A DNA stretch of 33,038 nt, taken from positions 327,732-360,769 of the forward strand of contig NZ_BAABIA010000007.1 of assembly GCF_039542385.1 (NCBI RefSeq), given 5' to 3'. The DNA comes from Prosthecobacter algae (GTDB lineage: Bacteria; Verrucomicrobiota; Verrucomicrobiia; Verrucomicrobiales; Verrucomicrobiaceae). The position numbers and the translations under genes were made by a program. The notes beneath the pieces are model-generated. The model saw only the letters and a list, made by a program, of their open reading frames with translations. It did no database searches and was not told the origin of the DNA. Of the stretch, positions 5,643 through 14,941 are shown one piece after another (position 1 is the first letter of the stretch; every line of letters begins with the position of its first letter).

Positions 5643-7529
5643 TTAGGGAGCCTGCCGTCCGAATTTGCGCTCTAGCTCATTGAGAGACATCTGAATGAGC
5701 GTGGGGCGGCCATGCGGGCAGCAATACGGCATTTCACAGGCAAAAAGATCCTCCAGCAGGGCCTGGATTTCTGGCAAGGCCAGACGGTCATTCGCCTTCA
5801 CGGAATGGCGGCACACCGTGGTGGCGATCATGTCTTCCCCAAGGCGCAGCGAGGAGCTTTTGGAGCTGAGGCTCTGCAGTTCCTCGATCACCTGATCCAG
5901 CCACGCGAGTGGATCGTCGGTTTTCAAAAAGGTGGGCAGCGCCTCAACCTTGAAAGTGTTGGGGCCAAAGGGTTCCGCCTCAATGCCCAGCCGGGATAAG
6001 GCCTCCAGATTGCGGGTCAGCACATCGGCATCACGCGGGCTCGTTTGCAGCGTCAGCGGCATGAGCAGCCTCTGTGAGGGCACCCCGCCCTGCTCCATGG
6101 CCTTGCGCATTTTTTCAAAGTTCACGCGCTCATGCGCCGCATGCTGGTCCATGAGGACGAGGCCCTCGGTGCTTTCCATCAGCACGTAGAGCTTGTGCAG
6201 CACGCCGATGATGCGGAAGTGCGGCATCTGCTTTTTCACCGGGGCTTCTTCCACTTCCTCCTCAGGCTGCAGATGGGGCGCAACAGCCGGAGATGTTTTG
6301 ACCGAGGGAGCTGCCTCCAGGGAAGCAAGCTGAGTGACCTCGGCAGACGATGCAGGAGAATCAGCCGATGGACGTGGACTCGCGATGGCAGGCTCTGGCG
6401 TCAGAAACGAAGCGGCCCGTGGTGACACTGCCGCACGTGCCCCGGAAGCCGCCGGAATGACCATCTCTGACTGCACACTCGCAGCCTCCGCCACGGGCAG
6501 GCGCGGCACGGATGGCACATGGCCGGTGGGCAGCTTGCTGCCCGTCTCCAAGGCCCGCTTCACAGCGCGAGCGACGGCTTCACGCACGGCGAAACCATCG
6601 TGAAAACGCACCTCCTTTTTGGCCGGGTGCACGTTGATGTCAAAGGCTTGGGCCTCCATCTCCAGAAAGAGAAAGGTCACCGGATACTGGCCTTTCATCA
6701 GGGCATTGTGAAAGCCCTCCTTGAGACCGTAGTTGATGGCCGGACTCTCAATCGGACGGCCATTCAAAAAGGTGATCTGCTGCTGCCGATTGGAGCGGCT
6801 GAGCCCTGGCCCGCCGATGTAGCCGGAAACGCTTACGCCCAGATGCTCCACCTCGGGCAGCTTGATGAGACGCGTCACCAGTTCATCCCCCGCCAGACCA
6901 CGTATGCGGTCGATCATATCGGCAGTGGCCGGAAGATGGAAGGTGACCGCACCATCCCGGATGAGCGTGAATGCCGTCTGGGGATTGGCAATCGCATGGA
7001 GGCGGAACTGCTGCTCGATGTGCGAGTACTCCGTGGCCTCCGTACGCAGAAATTTCCGCCGCGCAGGCACATTGAAAAACAGGGAGCGCACCTCGATGAC
7101 GGTGCCGTGATTGCCGCCATGATCCTTCACCGCGCTGAGCTTGCCGCCCATGATCTCGATCTCCGTGCCGCTGAGGGCATCGCGTTCACGTGTGGCCAGA
7201 CGAAAGCGCGAGACGCTGGCGATGCTGGGCAGGGCCTCGCCACGAAAGCCAAAGGTGCGGATGGCGGCTAGGTCTTCTTTGGTCCGGATCTTGCTCGTCG
7301 CGTGCCGCTCCATGCACAGCATCGCATCCTCACGGTCCATCCCGCAGCCGTCATCGGTGATGCGGATGAGCGCCGTGCCGCCGCGCTGCACCTCCACGGT
7401 GATGTGCCGCGCCCCGGCATCCAGGCTGTTTTCCACCAGTTCGCGAATGACCGCCGCAGGCCGCTCCACGACTTCCCCCGCCGCCACCTGGCTGGCGAGT
7501 GAATCGGAAAGAATACGAATTTTTGACAT
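5643..7529 (-). CDS. mutL: DNA mismatch repair protein MutL (endonuclease type)
   Basis: MutL of 628 residues. The GHKL ATPase domain is at the N-terminus: ELVENSLDAGA with the catalytic Glu and the Mg-binding Asn, DDGCGM, GFRGEALPSIASV and a GTVIEVRSLFFNVPAR-like lid. The transducer domain follows (INVHPAKKEVRF). A Pro/Ala/Ser-rich linker covers about residues 335-425. The C-terminal dimerisation domain holds the DQHAAHERVNFE motif, which fits the endonuclease consensus DQHA-x2-E-x4-E. The accompanying CRHSVK and CPHGRP zinc-site motifs are also present. The protein should therefore nick DNA itself, as in bacteria without MutH, and act with MutS (not in the window). I chose the ATG at 7529 because the conserved N-terminus (IRILSDSLASQVAAGEVV) starts there; the in-frame start at 7577 is not supported. 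Confidence 0.97.
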   Translation of the reverse strand: MSKIRILSDSLASQVAAGEVVERPAAVIRELVENSLDAGARHITVEVQRGGTALIRITDDGCGMDREDAMLCMERHATSKIRTKEDLAAIRTFGFRGEALPSIASVSRFRLATRERDALSGTEIEIMGGKLSAVKDHGGNHGTVIEVRSLFFNVPARRKFLRTEATEYSHIEQQFRLHAIANPQTAFTLIRDGAVTFHLPATADMIDRIRGLAGDELVTRLIKLPEVEHLGVSVSGYIGGPGLSRSNRQQQITFLNGRPIESPAINYGLKEGFHNALMKGQYPVTFLFLEMEAQAFDINVHPAKKEVRFHDGFAVREAVARAVKRALETGSKLPTGHVPSVPRLPVAEAASVQSEMVIPAASGARAAVSPRAASFLTPEPAIASPRPSADSPASSAEVTQLASLEAAPSVKTSPAVAPHLQPEEEVEEAPVKKQMPHFRIIGVLHKLYVLMESTEGLVLMDQHAAHERVNFEKMRKAMEQGGVPSQRLLMPLTLQTSPRDADVLTRNLEALSRLGIEAEPFGPNTFKVEALPTFLKTDDPLAWLDQVIEELQSLSSKSSSLRLGEDMIATTVCRHSVKANDRLALPEIQALLEDLFACEMPYCCPHGRPTLIQMSLNELERKFGRQAP

Positions 7530-7633
7530 AACTCTGCAAATAGTGCAGGACGAACGCACGTAAACCCACCATGTCACATCAACGCACCAGAATGCTAATC
7601 TAGGTTTGCGGATTTTTTTCTTTCTCTCTTTTT

Positions 7634-7969
7634 ATGATTCAGATCACCCCGAGTGCCATCACGGAACTCTCTCACATGCTCGAAGCCCAAAAGGCCGCTG
7701 CCGGCAGCGGGCTTCGCATCGGTGTGGAAAAAGGTGGGTGCGCAGGTTTGCAATACGCAATGCGCATCGCCCAACCTGAACCCACCGACCACCTCTTCAC
7801 CGAAGGCGGTGTCACTCTCATTGTGGACAATGACAGTTTGGCATTTTTGGATGGTAGCACAATTGATTACATTGATGCTTTGAACGACTCTGGCTTTCGT
7901 GTTATCAACCCCAACGCCACACGCAGCTGTGGCTGTGGAACATCGTTTGAACCGAAGGAATCCGCCTGA
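7634..7969 (+). CDS. A-type iron-sulfur carrier (IscA/ErpA/SufA, HesB family)
   Basis: HesB/IscA-family protein of 111 residues, the standard length. The three conserved cysteines that hold iron or an Fe-S cluster are C36 (GGCAGLQY) and C99 and C101 (RSCGCGTSFEP) near the C-terminus. These proteins accept clusters from the scaffold and deliver them to client enzymes. The gene is monocistronic or leads into the next gene 108 bp downstream. It is divergent from mutL with about 104 bp between starts. No Shine-Dalgarno sequence is seen; the start lies in a T-rich tract. No other isc or suf genes are in the window, so sequence cannot decide between IscA, ErpA and SufA. Confidence 0.93.
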   Translation: MIQITPSAITELSHMLEAQKAAAGSGLRIGVEKGGCAGLQYAMRIAQPEPTDHLFTEGGVTLIVDNDSLAFLDGSTIDYIDALNDSGFRVINPNATRSCGCGTSFEPKESA

Positions 7970-8077
7970 GGAACAAATTTTCGACGATTCACAAAAAAAA
8001 CTTTTCTTTTTGATTTGAACCAGTAAAATTTCAGGAGACTGATTTTTACAGTTTTTAACAATTTTCTCAATTTTGAT

Positions 8078-8875
8078 ATGCAAGTTCGATTTCTGAGCGA
8101 CGGAAGCGAATACCGCTCTTATGGCGGAGGCAGCCTTTCACAAAAAAAGGAAGGCGGCGGTATCTTTTGGTGGGCGATTCTCATCACACTCCTTATGGGA
8201 GCCGCCACTTTCTGCTGGTTTTTCAGCATCATGGTTTTTTCCCACCCGGAAAAGCCCTTCAATTACAAGGTCTTGGCAAAGTTTAAAAAACTCACGCCCC
8301 TGCGCCCTTACACCATCTACACAGCCCCTCCAGGCAAGTCCTTTGGTGCCCGTGACCTCCTTAGCGAGTTCACCCCCTACAACCACGAGCAGCTCAGCGT
8401 CCGCAATGACGTGTTCAAGCGGTCCTACCTGAAGAATTACCAGCACGAGCAGCCGATGTACCTCATGGGCAGCTTCCGCGTCCTCAGCGCCCGCCCTCTG
8501 GCCGATTCGGATGTGTTCACCCAGGGCTGGATCGTTCGCGCCCGCTCCAGCGATCTGGAAGATGTGGATCTGGAACTCGTGATGCCCGGCCTGCAGAAAG
8601 AGGCAGCGCCTTTTGCCTCCGGTGACGTCATCACCCTGCAAAAGCGCAGCTACGCCTCTGCCTTGCACGTTCAGCGCATGGATGAGGACCGCCTCTGCAT
8701 CACCGTCGTTCCCCTGGCTTACCAGACGACCGCCAAGACTGGCAACGAAGTGCTGGCACTCACTCCACCGGAGCGCCTGAACATGGAAGCCTACTGGCCC
8801 ATCACCCGCGATCCCGGCTCTGAAATGGCCCTCACCCAGCAGGAGCCTGCCGACATCGCTGCGGCCAAGCCTTAA
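8078..8875 (+). CDS. Hypothetical single-pass membrane protein
   Basis: Protein of 265 residues that I do not recognise. It has a short Gly/Ser-rich N-terminus, one strong transmembrane helix at about residues 29-52 (WWAILITLLMGAATFCWFF), and a globular domain of about 200 residues that would lie outside the cytoplasm if the positive-inside rule holds (the following segment begins HPEKPFNYK). The C-terminal domain alternates charged and beta-type segments (GWIVRARSSDLEDVDLELV, then DRLCITVVPLAYQTT) and has no enzyme motif. The gene follows the Fe-S carrier by 108 bp of A+T-rich DNA, in which the start codon has no obvious Shine-Dalgarno sequence. It ends at a clear terminator. It is probably a lineage-specific verrucomicrobial protein. 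Confidence 0.75.
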   Translation: MQVRFLSDGSEYRSYGGGSLSQKKEGGGIFWWAILITLLMGAATFCWFFSIMVFSHPEKPFNYKVLAKFKKLTPLRPYTIYTAPPGKSFGARDLLSEFTPYNHEQLSVRNDVFKRSYLKNYQHEQPMYLMGSFRVLSARPLADSDVFTQGWIVRARSSDLEDVDLELVMPGLQKEAAPFASGDVITLQKRSYASALHVQRMDEDRLCITVVPLAYQTTAKTGNEVLALTPPERLNMEAYWPITRDPGSEMALTQQEPADIAAAKP

Positions 8876-8928
8876 GCGGACGGAGAAAGCTTTACACGCT
8901 TCCTGTTAGACCTTTCATTTTTCATCAG

Positions 8929-8956
8929 GCCGCACTCCATCCGGGTGCGGCTTTTT
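8929..8956 (+). terminator. Intrinsic terminator after the membrane protein gene
   Basis: 7-bp stem GCCGCAC (8929-8935) / GTGCGGC (8945-8951) with a 9-nt loop, followed by five T residues. It begins 53 bp after the stop codon of the 8078-8875 gene. Confidence 0.88.
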
Positions 8957-9275
8957 GATGTCGGGTCTCCTGACACAATTCAGTGGCTTTAACGAATCAG
9001 ACGATGTCTCAAAAGTCGGCTTCTAAGGCAAGCCCTGTGCTCACGATGCACCGCTCCCATGGATGGTGGTAACCCTTGAGCCACACACCTTTCTTGCCGA
9101 TCTCCTGTTCAAGGAATTGCCGATGCCAAACCGTTCAATACAGTTTGTTAGGCTCATCCACGCATGTGTCCATCCCGCGAAGTACATAGACCTCGCCATC
9201 AGGTCATCACTCGTTAGGCAGCTCATGCCTCAATGGATAACAACCGACCCTTCCGACTCGTTCAGCGATCACAAA
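8957..9275. other. Non-coding stretch, no gene recognised
   Basis: About 320 bp lie between two terminators. Only short open frames occur on either strand (61 and 76 codons), with no recognisable motif and no preferred start. No tRNA, REP hairpin or IS end was found. It could hold a small RNA or a decayed gene, but nothing in the sequence demonstrates either. Confidence 0.5.
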
Positions 9276-9306
9276 AAATGGCCAGCCCTATGAGGGCTGG
9301 CCATTT
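9276..9306 (-). terminator. Strong terminator downstream of the PVC dehydrogenase gene
   Basis: Perfect 14-bp inverted repeat (AAATGGCCAGCCCT, 9276-9289, and its complement, 9293-9306) with a 3-nt loop. On the minus strand it is followed by a run of six T residues (9278-9273), which places it as terminator of the gene ending at 9322. The plus-strand side has only TTTCTT, so bidirectional action would be weaker. Confidence 0.9.
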
Positions 9307-9321
9307 CTTGAACGCAGAGCC

Positions 9322-12120
9322 TTATTCGGCCCGTAGGCTGAGAATGAAGGCTTTCACGTCTTCAAACTCCTGAGGTTTCAGGATGAGATTCATCGGCGGC
9401 ATTGGGCTGATCGGCGTAGCGGTGTAGCCTTCGGCCAGCCGGGCATTGGGGTTCACCAGGGATTCCAGGATGTAGGCCTCGTCCTTGCGGCTGGCGATGC
9501 CGTCCAGGGCAGGCCCCACAGGGCTACCCTTCCCGCCCAGCATGTGGCAGGTCATGCAGGCGGCCACAGGATGTTTCCAGAAAATGTCCTCGCCGCGCTT
9601 GGCATCACCTAACAAGGTTTGCTTTTCATCATTCAGAGGAGTCAGTTCGCAGAGCTTCACTTCATCAAAGTAGCCGTCGCCTTTGCCCACGTGGAGGATG
9701 TTGATGCTGGCTTTGTCCTTGTCTTTGTTGGTGAAGACGACGTCCACTTCGTTCCAGTCGCTGACACGCGCGGTGTTCTTCGCCGTTTCGTGACGGCCGA
9801 TGTGGTCATTGAAACTGACCTTGCCTTTCAGTGCGTGCGTCTTCACCCAGCCACTGAGACGATAGGTGGTGTTACGCTTCAGCGGCACCTCCTGATAGAG
9901 ACTGGTGTCGCCATCGTCGCGGGTAATGCAGCGGACGGCCTTTTCACCCGCGTGATTTTTGCCATCACCGCCCACGGACGTCCATTCAGCCTGGACCGTG
10001 CCCGGCTTGTTGCCGTAGTCGCGGCGCTTCCAGCCCACGGGCAGCCCATCGGTGCCGATGTCTTCCAGTCCCGCATTGGTCAGCAGATTGGGGCCTTCCT
10101 TGAAGGCGCTGGCCCCGTGCTTCTTCGACAGCACGCGGGCGGCCTCCACCAGCCATTCGTCGCCCTGCACGATGGGATCGCTGCTGAGGCGTGAGACAAG
10201 GGTCTTGATCTCCTCCGTGGTTGGCAGCTCTGCCAGTTTCACAAAGGCCGCCAAGCGTGTATGCAGATCTGCATCCGAGATGGTTCCGGAGCCAAACAGC
10301 AGCGCAGCCGCCTTCGCGTCCGTTCCCAGCGCGCGGATGGCATTGCGGCGCAGGATAGGGTCCTTAGAGAGCAGCGCCGCCTTGTGAGTGGCCTCATCCA
10401 GCTTGCCCAGACCTTGCAGCGTCCAGAGGGCATGCGCAGCTCCTGGGCCGCCCTCTTTCATGAGCATGGCGCTGTTTTCCGGAAGCCTGCCTTTTTCCAC
10501 GTCCAAGCGTTGGGCCGTCAGGCGTGACCATTGCGTGTCACCATCCAGCGAAGGTTTAGAGATCTTCGCAGAAGCCCCCTTGGCCACCACGCGATAGATG
10601 CGTCCACGTTCATGATCGCGCAGATCGTTTTTATGAGCGCCGCCTACACCCGTTTCGCCTTTGAAACCACCCCGCTCCACACTCGGTGTGGGATTGTGCT
10701 GGATGATGAAGTTTTGGAAATCAGCAAACCACACCGCCCCATCAGGACCGACCTCGGCAAAAACAGGGGACATCCACTCGTCCGTGCTCGCCACCAGATT
10801 ATAGCTATCCTTGGCCGTGTAGCCTGCCCCCTGCGGCTGCACGTCCATCAGCGTGATTACTTTCATGGTCGGTTCGCAAACCATGGCTATCCCTTGCAGG
10901 CGTGTCGGCAGGGACTTGCTTTCAATGAAGGCGCTGCCTGCGGCTGCGGTATAACCATTGAAGACATCCACCTGACGATAGTTCGGCGTGATCGTATGCA
11001 CCGTGTCCACTTCATTGATCTTCTTGGCCGTCATCGCCCGCAGCCCGCTGGGCATGATGGACTGAGGCAAGCCGCCGTAAAAAATCGGAGCGCCGTTAGC
11101 GGTACCGCCGAATTGATCCCCCGCTGCATTGGCACTGTGTCCCCAGGCATTGTTGGTGAATTGATGCAAGAACTCCAGGGCGCTGCCATCCGGCTTGAAG
11201 CGATAGGTGCCCATCATGAACTTCAGGTCTTTGCCACCGACTTGGCCCTCAAAGCCACTGTAGCCCACACAGCCGTAGATCCAGTTATCCAGACCGTAGT
11301 GGAGATTGCTGGCCTGGGCATGCGTATCCCGGATGCCATAACCGGTGATGATGTCCTGGCGGATGTCCGCCTTGTCATCGCCATCGGTGTCCTTGAGGAA
11401 CATGAAACGCGGCGGCTGGCTGACGATCACCCCGCCATTGGCAAACACCAAAGCGGTGGGGATGTTTAGCTTGTCAGCAAAGACCGTGAACTTGTCAGCC
11501 CGGCCATCGCCATCAGTGTCTTCACAGATCTTGATCGAGTCATTCCCCTTCCCATCCTCGACAAGGCCATGGGGGTAGTCGCTGGTTTCACAGACCCAGC
11601 AGCGGCCCCGTTCATCCCAGGCAAAGGCAATGGGCTTGCGGATGTCCGGCTCCGCCGCGAAGAGTTTCAGCTCCAGATCCGCCGGCACCTGCGTGCGTTC
11701 CATGCTGCCTTTGACATCGAAAGGATATTGGAAGGTGAGCGGCTGCGGGCGCTTTTCGTAGTTGGCCACCATCGGATGCGCCTCACGCTTCTCCGGCTCG
11801 CGTTGCGCCAGAAAGGCCTCATAGCTCTGGCGTCTTTCTTTGGACAAAGCAGCGAGCACCTGTTCACGAACAGCCTCAGGCTTGCCTGCTTCTTCGGCTT
11901 TTAAAACGCAATCATAGTTAGGCGCGGAGGAAGCCTCGGTGGCGTAGTCAAACCAGATGGCGTCTCGGCCTAGTTCTTTCATGGCCTCATGCAGAGCCCC
12001 CAATTTGGAACGTTCGGCACCTGAGGGATCGAGGTAAAGTACACGCACAGGCCCCGAGACCGGACTCTGGGCCAGAGCCGCCAAGGGCAAAAACAAAGCA
12101 AGGAGGGAAACAAACTTCAT
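9322..12120 (-). CDS. Secreted PVC-type membrane-bound dehydrogenase with C-terminal cytochrome c domain
   Basis: Exported protein of 932 residues. A signal peptide (1-17, cut after ALA) precedes a short region (about 24-75) that weakly recalls the start of a ThuA-like fold. A beta-propeller dehydrogenase domain of the PVC type follows (about 145-520), with calcium-loop motifs DTDGDGRADK (201-210) and KDTDGDDKAD (about 243-252). An alpha-helical HEAT-like part comes next. A jelly-roll segment at about 676-830 (NLLTNAGLEDIG, then TTYRLSGWVKT, then YFDEVKLCEL) looks like a CBM4/9-type carbohydrate-binding module. The C-terminal haem domain has CMTCH at 855-859 and a Met-rich SPMPPM as probable distal ligand. 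Such proteins are thought to oxidise sugars or alcohols in the periplasm, but substrates are largely unknown. It lies 98 bp downstream of the response regulator on the same strand. Confidence 0.85.
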   Translation of the reverse strand: MKFVSLLALFLPLAALAQSPVSGPVRVLYLDPSGAERSKLGALHEAMKELGRDAIWFDYATEASSAPNYDCVLKAEEAGKPEAVREQVLAALSKERRQSYEAFLAQREPEKREAHPMVANYEKRPQPLTFQYPFDVKGSMERTQVPADLELKLFAAEPDIRKPIAFAWDERGRCWVCETSDYPHGLVEDGKGNDSIKICEDTDGDGRADKFTVFADKLNIPTALVFANGGVIVSQPPRFMFLKDTDGDDKADIRQDIITGYGIRDTHAQASNLHYGLDNWIYGCVGYSGFEGQVGGKDLKFMMGTYRFKPDGSALEFLHQFTNNAWGHSANAAGDQFGGTANGAPIFYGGLPQSIMPSGLRAMTAKKINEVDTVHTITPNYRQVDVFNGYTAAAGSAFIESKSLPTRLQGIAMVCEPTMKVITLMDVQPQGAGYTAKDSYNLVASTDEWMSPVFAEVGPDGAVWFADFQNFIIQHNPTPSVERGGFKGETGVGGAHKNDLRDHERGRIYRVVAKGASAKISKPSLDGDTQWSRLTAQRLDVEKGRLPENSAMLMKEGGPGAAHALWTLQGLGKLDEATHKAALLSKDPILRRNAIRALGTDAKAAALLFGSGTISDADLHTRLAAFVKLAELPTTEEIKTLVSRLSSDPIVQGDEWLVEAARVLSKKHGASAFKEGPNLLTNAGLEDIGTDGLPVGWKRRDYGNKPGTVQAEWTSVGGDGKNHAGEKAVRCITRDDGDTSLYQEVPLKRNTTYRLSGWVKTHALKGKVSFNDHIGRHETAKNTARVSDWNEVDVVFTNKDKDKASINILHVGKGDGYFDEVKLCELTPLNDEKQTLLGDAKRGEDIFWKHPVAACMTCHMLGGKGSPVGPALDGIASRKDEAYILESLVNPNARLAEGYTATPISPMPPMNLILKPQEFEDVKAFILSLRAE

Positions 12121-12218
12121 GGTTGGAAGGAGTGATTGAATTTCACCCTATCTAACGACGGCACACCCCTTTCTTCCTCTGACAACTTTTATGCGAGATC
12201 AGACATCACACCTTAACC

Positions 12219-12845
12219 TCACACCCTCACTAGGCCACGCCGGATCGCCTCCGCTGTGGCCTGGGCGCGGTCGTTGACCTTCAGTTTCACCAGGATGCGG
12301 CTGACGTGCTGTTTCACCGTGTCTTCCCCGATGCCCAGCGTCGCCGCGATTTCCTTGTTCGCATTTCCCTGCGTGACCAGCGTCAGGATCTCGCGCTCTC
12401 GTGGCGTGATCTCCGGCTCGGCCGTGCGTTCTTTCAAGCGAGCCTCCAGATCAGCAGGCAGCCATTTTTCACCCTTGGCAACGGTGCGAATGGCCTTCAG
12501 CAAATCCTCGCGGGAGGACGATTTTTGAAGGTAACCCAGAGCGCCGGCACGCATCGCGGCCTGCACCTCTTCATCACGGGCAAAGGTGGAAAACATCAGC
12601 ACCTGGGCATTCGGGTGGCCGGCGATTAGCTGCGCTGTGGTTTCAATGCCAGAGATGCCAGGCAATTGCAGATCCATGAGGACGACCTGAGGTTTGAACT
12701 GATCAAAGGCCGCGAGGGCCAGCTCTCCTCGGTCCACCTCTCCAGCCACCCGCAGATCGTCTTCAAGCTCTAGTGAGGCCGCAAGGCCGCTGCGCACCAC
12801 AAAGTGGTCATCCACAAGCAAAAGGGTGATGGGAAATTCAGCCAT
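12219..12845 (-). CDS. Response regulator, NarL/FixJ (LuxR-type) family
   Basis: Two-domain DNA-binding response regulator of 208 residues. The receiver domain has the acidic pair D12/D13 (LLLVDDHFVVR), phospho-acceptor D58 (VVLMDLQLPG), switch S86/T87 (MFSTFA) and K108 (GYLQKSS). After a short linker, the LuxR-type helix-turn-helix covers about residues 143-205 (TPREREILTLVTQGNANKEI, then VKQHVSRILVKLKV). It starts 2 bp after the stop codon of the sensor kinase gene, so the two are co-transcribed and very probably translationally coupled. Targets are not shown by the sequence. The neighbouring cytochrome genes on both sides (9322-12120 and 15116-18196) are natural candidates (inference). Confidence 0.95.
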   Translation of the reverse strand: MAEFPITLLLVDDHFVVRSGLAASLELEDDLRVAGEVDRGELALAAFDQFKPQVVLMDLQLPGISGIETTAQLIAGHPNAQVLMFSTFARDEEVQAAMRAGALGYLQKSSSREDLLKAIRTVAKGEKWLPADLEARLKERTAEPEITPREREILTLVTQGNANKEIAATLGIGEDTVKQHVSRILVKLKVNDRAQATAEAIRRGLVRV

Positions 12846-12847
12846 GA

Positions 12848-14941
12848 TCAGTCAGAAGTAAGAGGCAAGGTCACACGCACCTGCGTGCCGTGCGGCAAGA
12901 TGTTCAGCCATTCCACCTGCGCGCCAATGCGCAGGCAGCGTTCGCGAATGCCCATGCAGCCAAAGTGCCCGGCCTGGCCCTGGGTGGAGGTTTGATCCAG
13001 CCCCAGACCATCATCAGATACCGTCAGGCAAAGCAGCCCCTCCTGCATTTTCAACCCCAGTGCGATGGAGGTGGCGTGCGCATGTTTCAGCACATTGGTC
13101 ACGGCCTCCTGCGCAATCATGCGCAAATGATGCGCCACATGCACAGGCAGGGCTGGCAAGGGCGGCTCCACCTGCACAGTCACTTGCAGCAGATCGCTCA
13201 GCGTGCGATCCGCCAGCTCTTGCAAGGCGGCAGAAAGGTCCGTCACACTTTCGGGGTCGGCGCGCAGGTCCGCCACCAGATTGCGGGCCTCCGTTTGAAT
13301 GCGGGAAACCAGATGGCGGGAGGTTTCCATCAGCCGCCTGGCTTTCTCTTCTAAAGGACGAGTCACCGCCGCATCCAGCCGCAGGGACAGCCCGGCGAGT
13401 TCCTGCTCCAGCGTATCATGAAACTCTCTCGCGATGCGTTGGCGCTCCTCCAACGCGGCCTCATGGGCGATGCGGCGACGCAGGGCCTCACCCTGCTTGG
13501 CCACCTGCCGCCGCAGCAGGGTGATCCACAGCAAACCTCCCGCGACCAGCGCCAGCAGCAGCCCAACCAGCCCTACGAGCCGCTGCACCGTCCACCAGGA
13601 CGGCGCGCTCAGCACCACCAGATCTTCCACCCCACGCAGCATCAGCATCGCCCGTTCAGGCCGGGAACGGAACCCCTGATCGGTGGAGGACTCGATGCGG
13701 CAGATGCCCGTGAGTTGCAGCAGGGAGCCGGGCCGCAGATCCTGGATGTCCTCGGCCTCCGGCAGCAGAGCGCGCATGGGCAAAGCGCCTGAAAGCAGCC
13801 GCAGTTCCCAGCCTGCACCCGTGCGGTAGGCATCCACCAGTTCCACCTCCAGCCTAACTAAATTTGCGTCCAAGGTGCCGCTGGCGATCTCTTTCAGTGT
13901 CACCTGCACCGGCTCCATCCCATGCACCACAGGCGTCGCCTCCTTCACCAGCACCGCATCCACCAGGCTGGCGCTGAAGCCATCCATGTTAGGGAACCCC
14001 GCCACATCCACCAACTGCCCCGGCTTCAAAAGTTGCGGGCTCGCTAGTCGCACCGCCATGGCTGCAGGGCGCGCATTTTCACTCGGGAGAACCAGAGGCT
14101 TGATCGGTGGTGAGGAGGGCACCTGGACTTCCGCCTTCAGATCCCGGATAAAAACCTGCCCATCAGGAAAAGCGGCCAGCACCTTGCCCATCGTGCGTAC
14201 ACGGTGGCCAAATTCAGGGATGCGCCCCGGATCAAACTGCAGCAGCCGGGCCGCAGGCAGGGCCTCCAGATTCGCCACCGCAGGCGCGGGTTTCAGAATT
14301 TTGACCTCGCTCCAATCACTCACCCGCAGGTAGGGAAACACAAGTTGCCGACGGTCATTGATTCCCCCCGCCGCCAGCGCGGTGATCTGCAGCCTAGCAT
14401 CCACCCAGGCCTCCATGCCATCGGGCAAAGGCGCATCAACCCGAACTTCGACCACTCGACTGCCTAACGCCAAGTGCAACACGGAATGATTTTCCTCAGG
14501 TACGGACAATCGGCGCCCGATCCCCTCCACCTGCACCATCTGGTAATGATAGCGGCCCGTGGCCAGATCCTCATACCCGGCGGGAGCGGGCACTGGAGGA
14601 TTGCCCGAACCCAGCACCTCATACGATTGCGCAATGATGCCCGTGAGATAGAGCCCCGGCATGCTGGTGCCCTTCACATGCACACGATCCCCCGGCTTCA
14701 TCGGCTGGGTGCGATCCGGTGCCCGGAAAAAAGTGCCGCCCGTTTCATCCTGGATGAAAACCGTGCCGCCTCCCGGTGCCTCGATAAAACCCACCACGGC
14801 CTGCAGATCCACCGGCACACTTTGCAACGCCCGATCCGGCGGCAGCGCCCTCACCTGCGCGGCCCGCATCAGCACATCCTGGGCCTGGCCACCGAGCGCC
14901 AGCCCCCAAACGATGCACAGGATCTGCCACCCGGATTTCAT
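12848..14941 (-). CDS. Sensor histidine kinase (HisKA_3 type) with large exported OB-like sensor region
   Basis: Membrane kinase of 697 residues. A signal peptide (about 1-20, cut near GGQAQ) leads to an exported region of about 425 residues that seems to hold four beta-barrel segments, recognisable by a repeated pattern of VFIQDETGG or VFIRD followed by LKPGDRVHVKG or LKPGQLVDVAG (about 42-110, 130-210, 245-335, 355-440). These look like OB folds (inference). One transmembrane helix is at about 453-475. The HisKA_3 dimerisation helix has the phospho-acceptor H508 (REFHDTLEQELAGLSLRL). The HATPase domain has an N-box with E612/N616 (AQEAVTNVLKHA), DDGLGL and a GHFGCMGIRER lid. I chose the ATG at 14941 because it begins the signal peptide; an upstream in-frame start at 15058 is unlikely. 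It is a NarX/DesK-class partner of the regulator downstream. Confidence 0.9.
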   Translation of the reverse strand: MKSGWQILCIVWGLALGGQAQDVLMRAAQVRALPPDRALQSVPVDLQAVVGFIEAPGGGTVFIQDETGGTFFRAPDRTQPMKPGDRVHVKGTSMPGLYLTGIIAQSYEVLGSGNPPVPAPAGYEDLATGRYHYQMVQVEGIGRRLSVPEENHSVLHLALGSRVVEVRVDAPLPDGMEAWVDARLQITALAAGGINDRRQLVFPYLRVSDWSEVKILKPAPAVANLEALPAARLLQFDPGRIPEFGHRVRTMGKVLAAFPDGQVFIRDLKAEVQVPSSPPIKPLVLPSENARPAAMAVRLASPQLLKPGQLVDVAGFPNMDGFSASLVDAVLVKEATPVVHGMEPVQVTLKEIASGTLDANLVRLEVELVDAYRTGAGWELRLLSGALPMRALLPEAEDIQDLRPGSLLQLTGICRIESSTDQGFRSRPERAMLMLRGVEDLVVLSAPSWWTVQRLVGLVGLLLALVAGGLLWITLLRRQVAKQGEALRRRIAHEAALEERQRIAREFHDTLEQELAGLSLRLDAAVTRPLEEKARRLMETSRHLVSRIQTEARNLVADLRADPESVTDLSAALQELADRTLSDLLQVTVQVEPPLPALPVHVAHHLRMIAQEAVTNVLKHAHATSIALGLKMQEGLLCLTVSDDGLGLDQTSTQGQAGHFGCMGIRERCLRIGAQVEWLNILPHGTQVRVTLPLTSD

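Noticed and set aside
8957..9275. Short open frames of 61 (minus) and 76 (plus) codons between two terminators
   Set aside because: No motif, no ribosome site, and the two frames overlap each other. They are not supported as genes.
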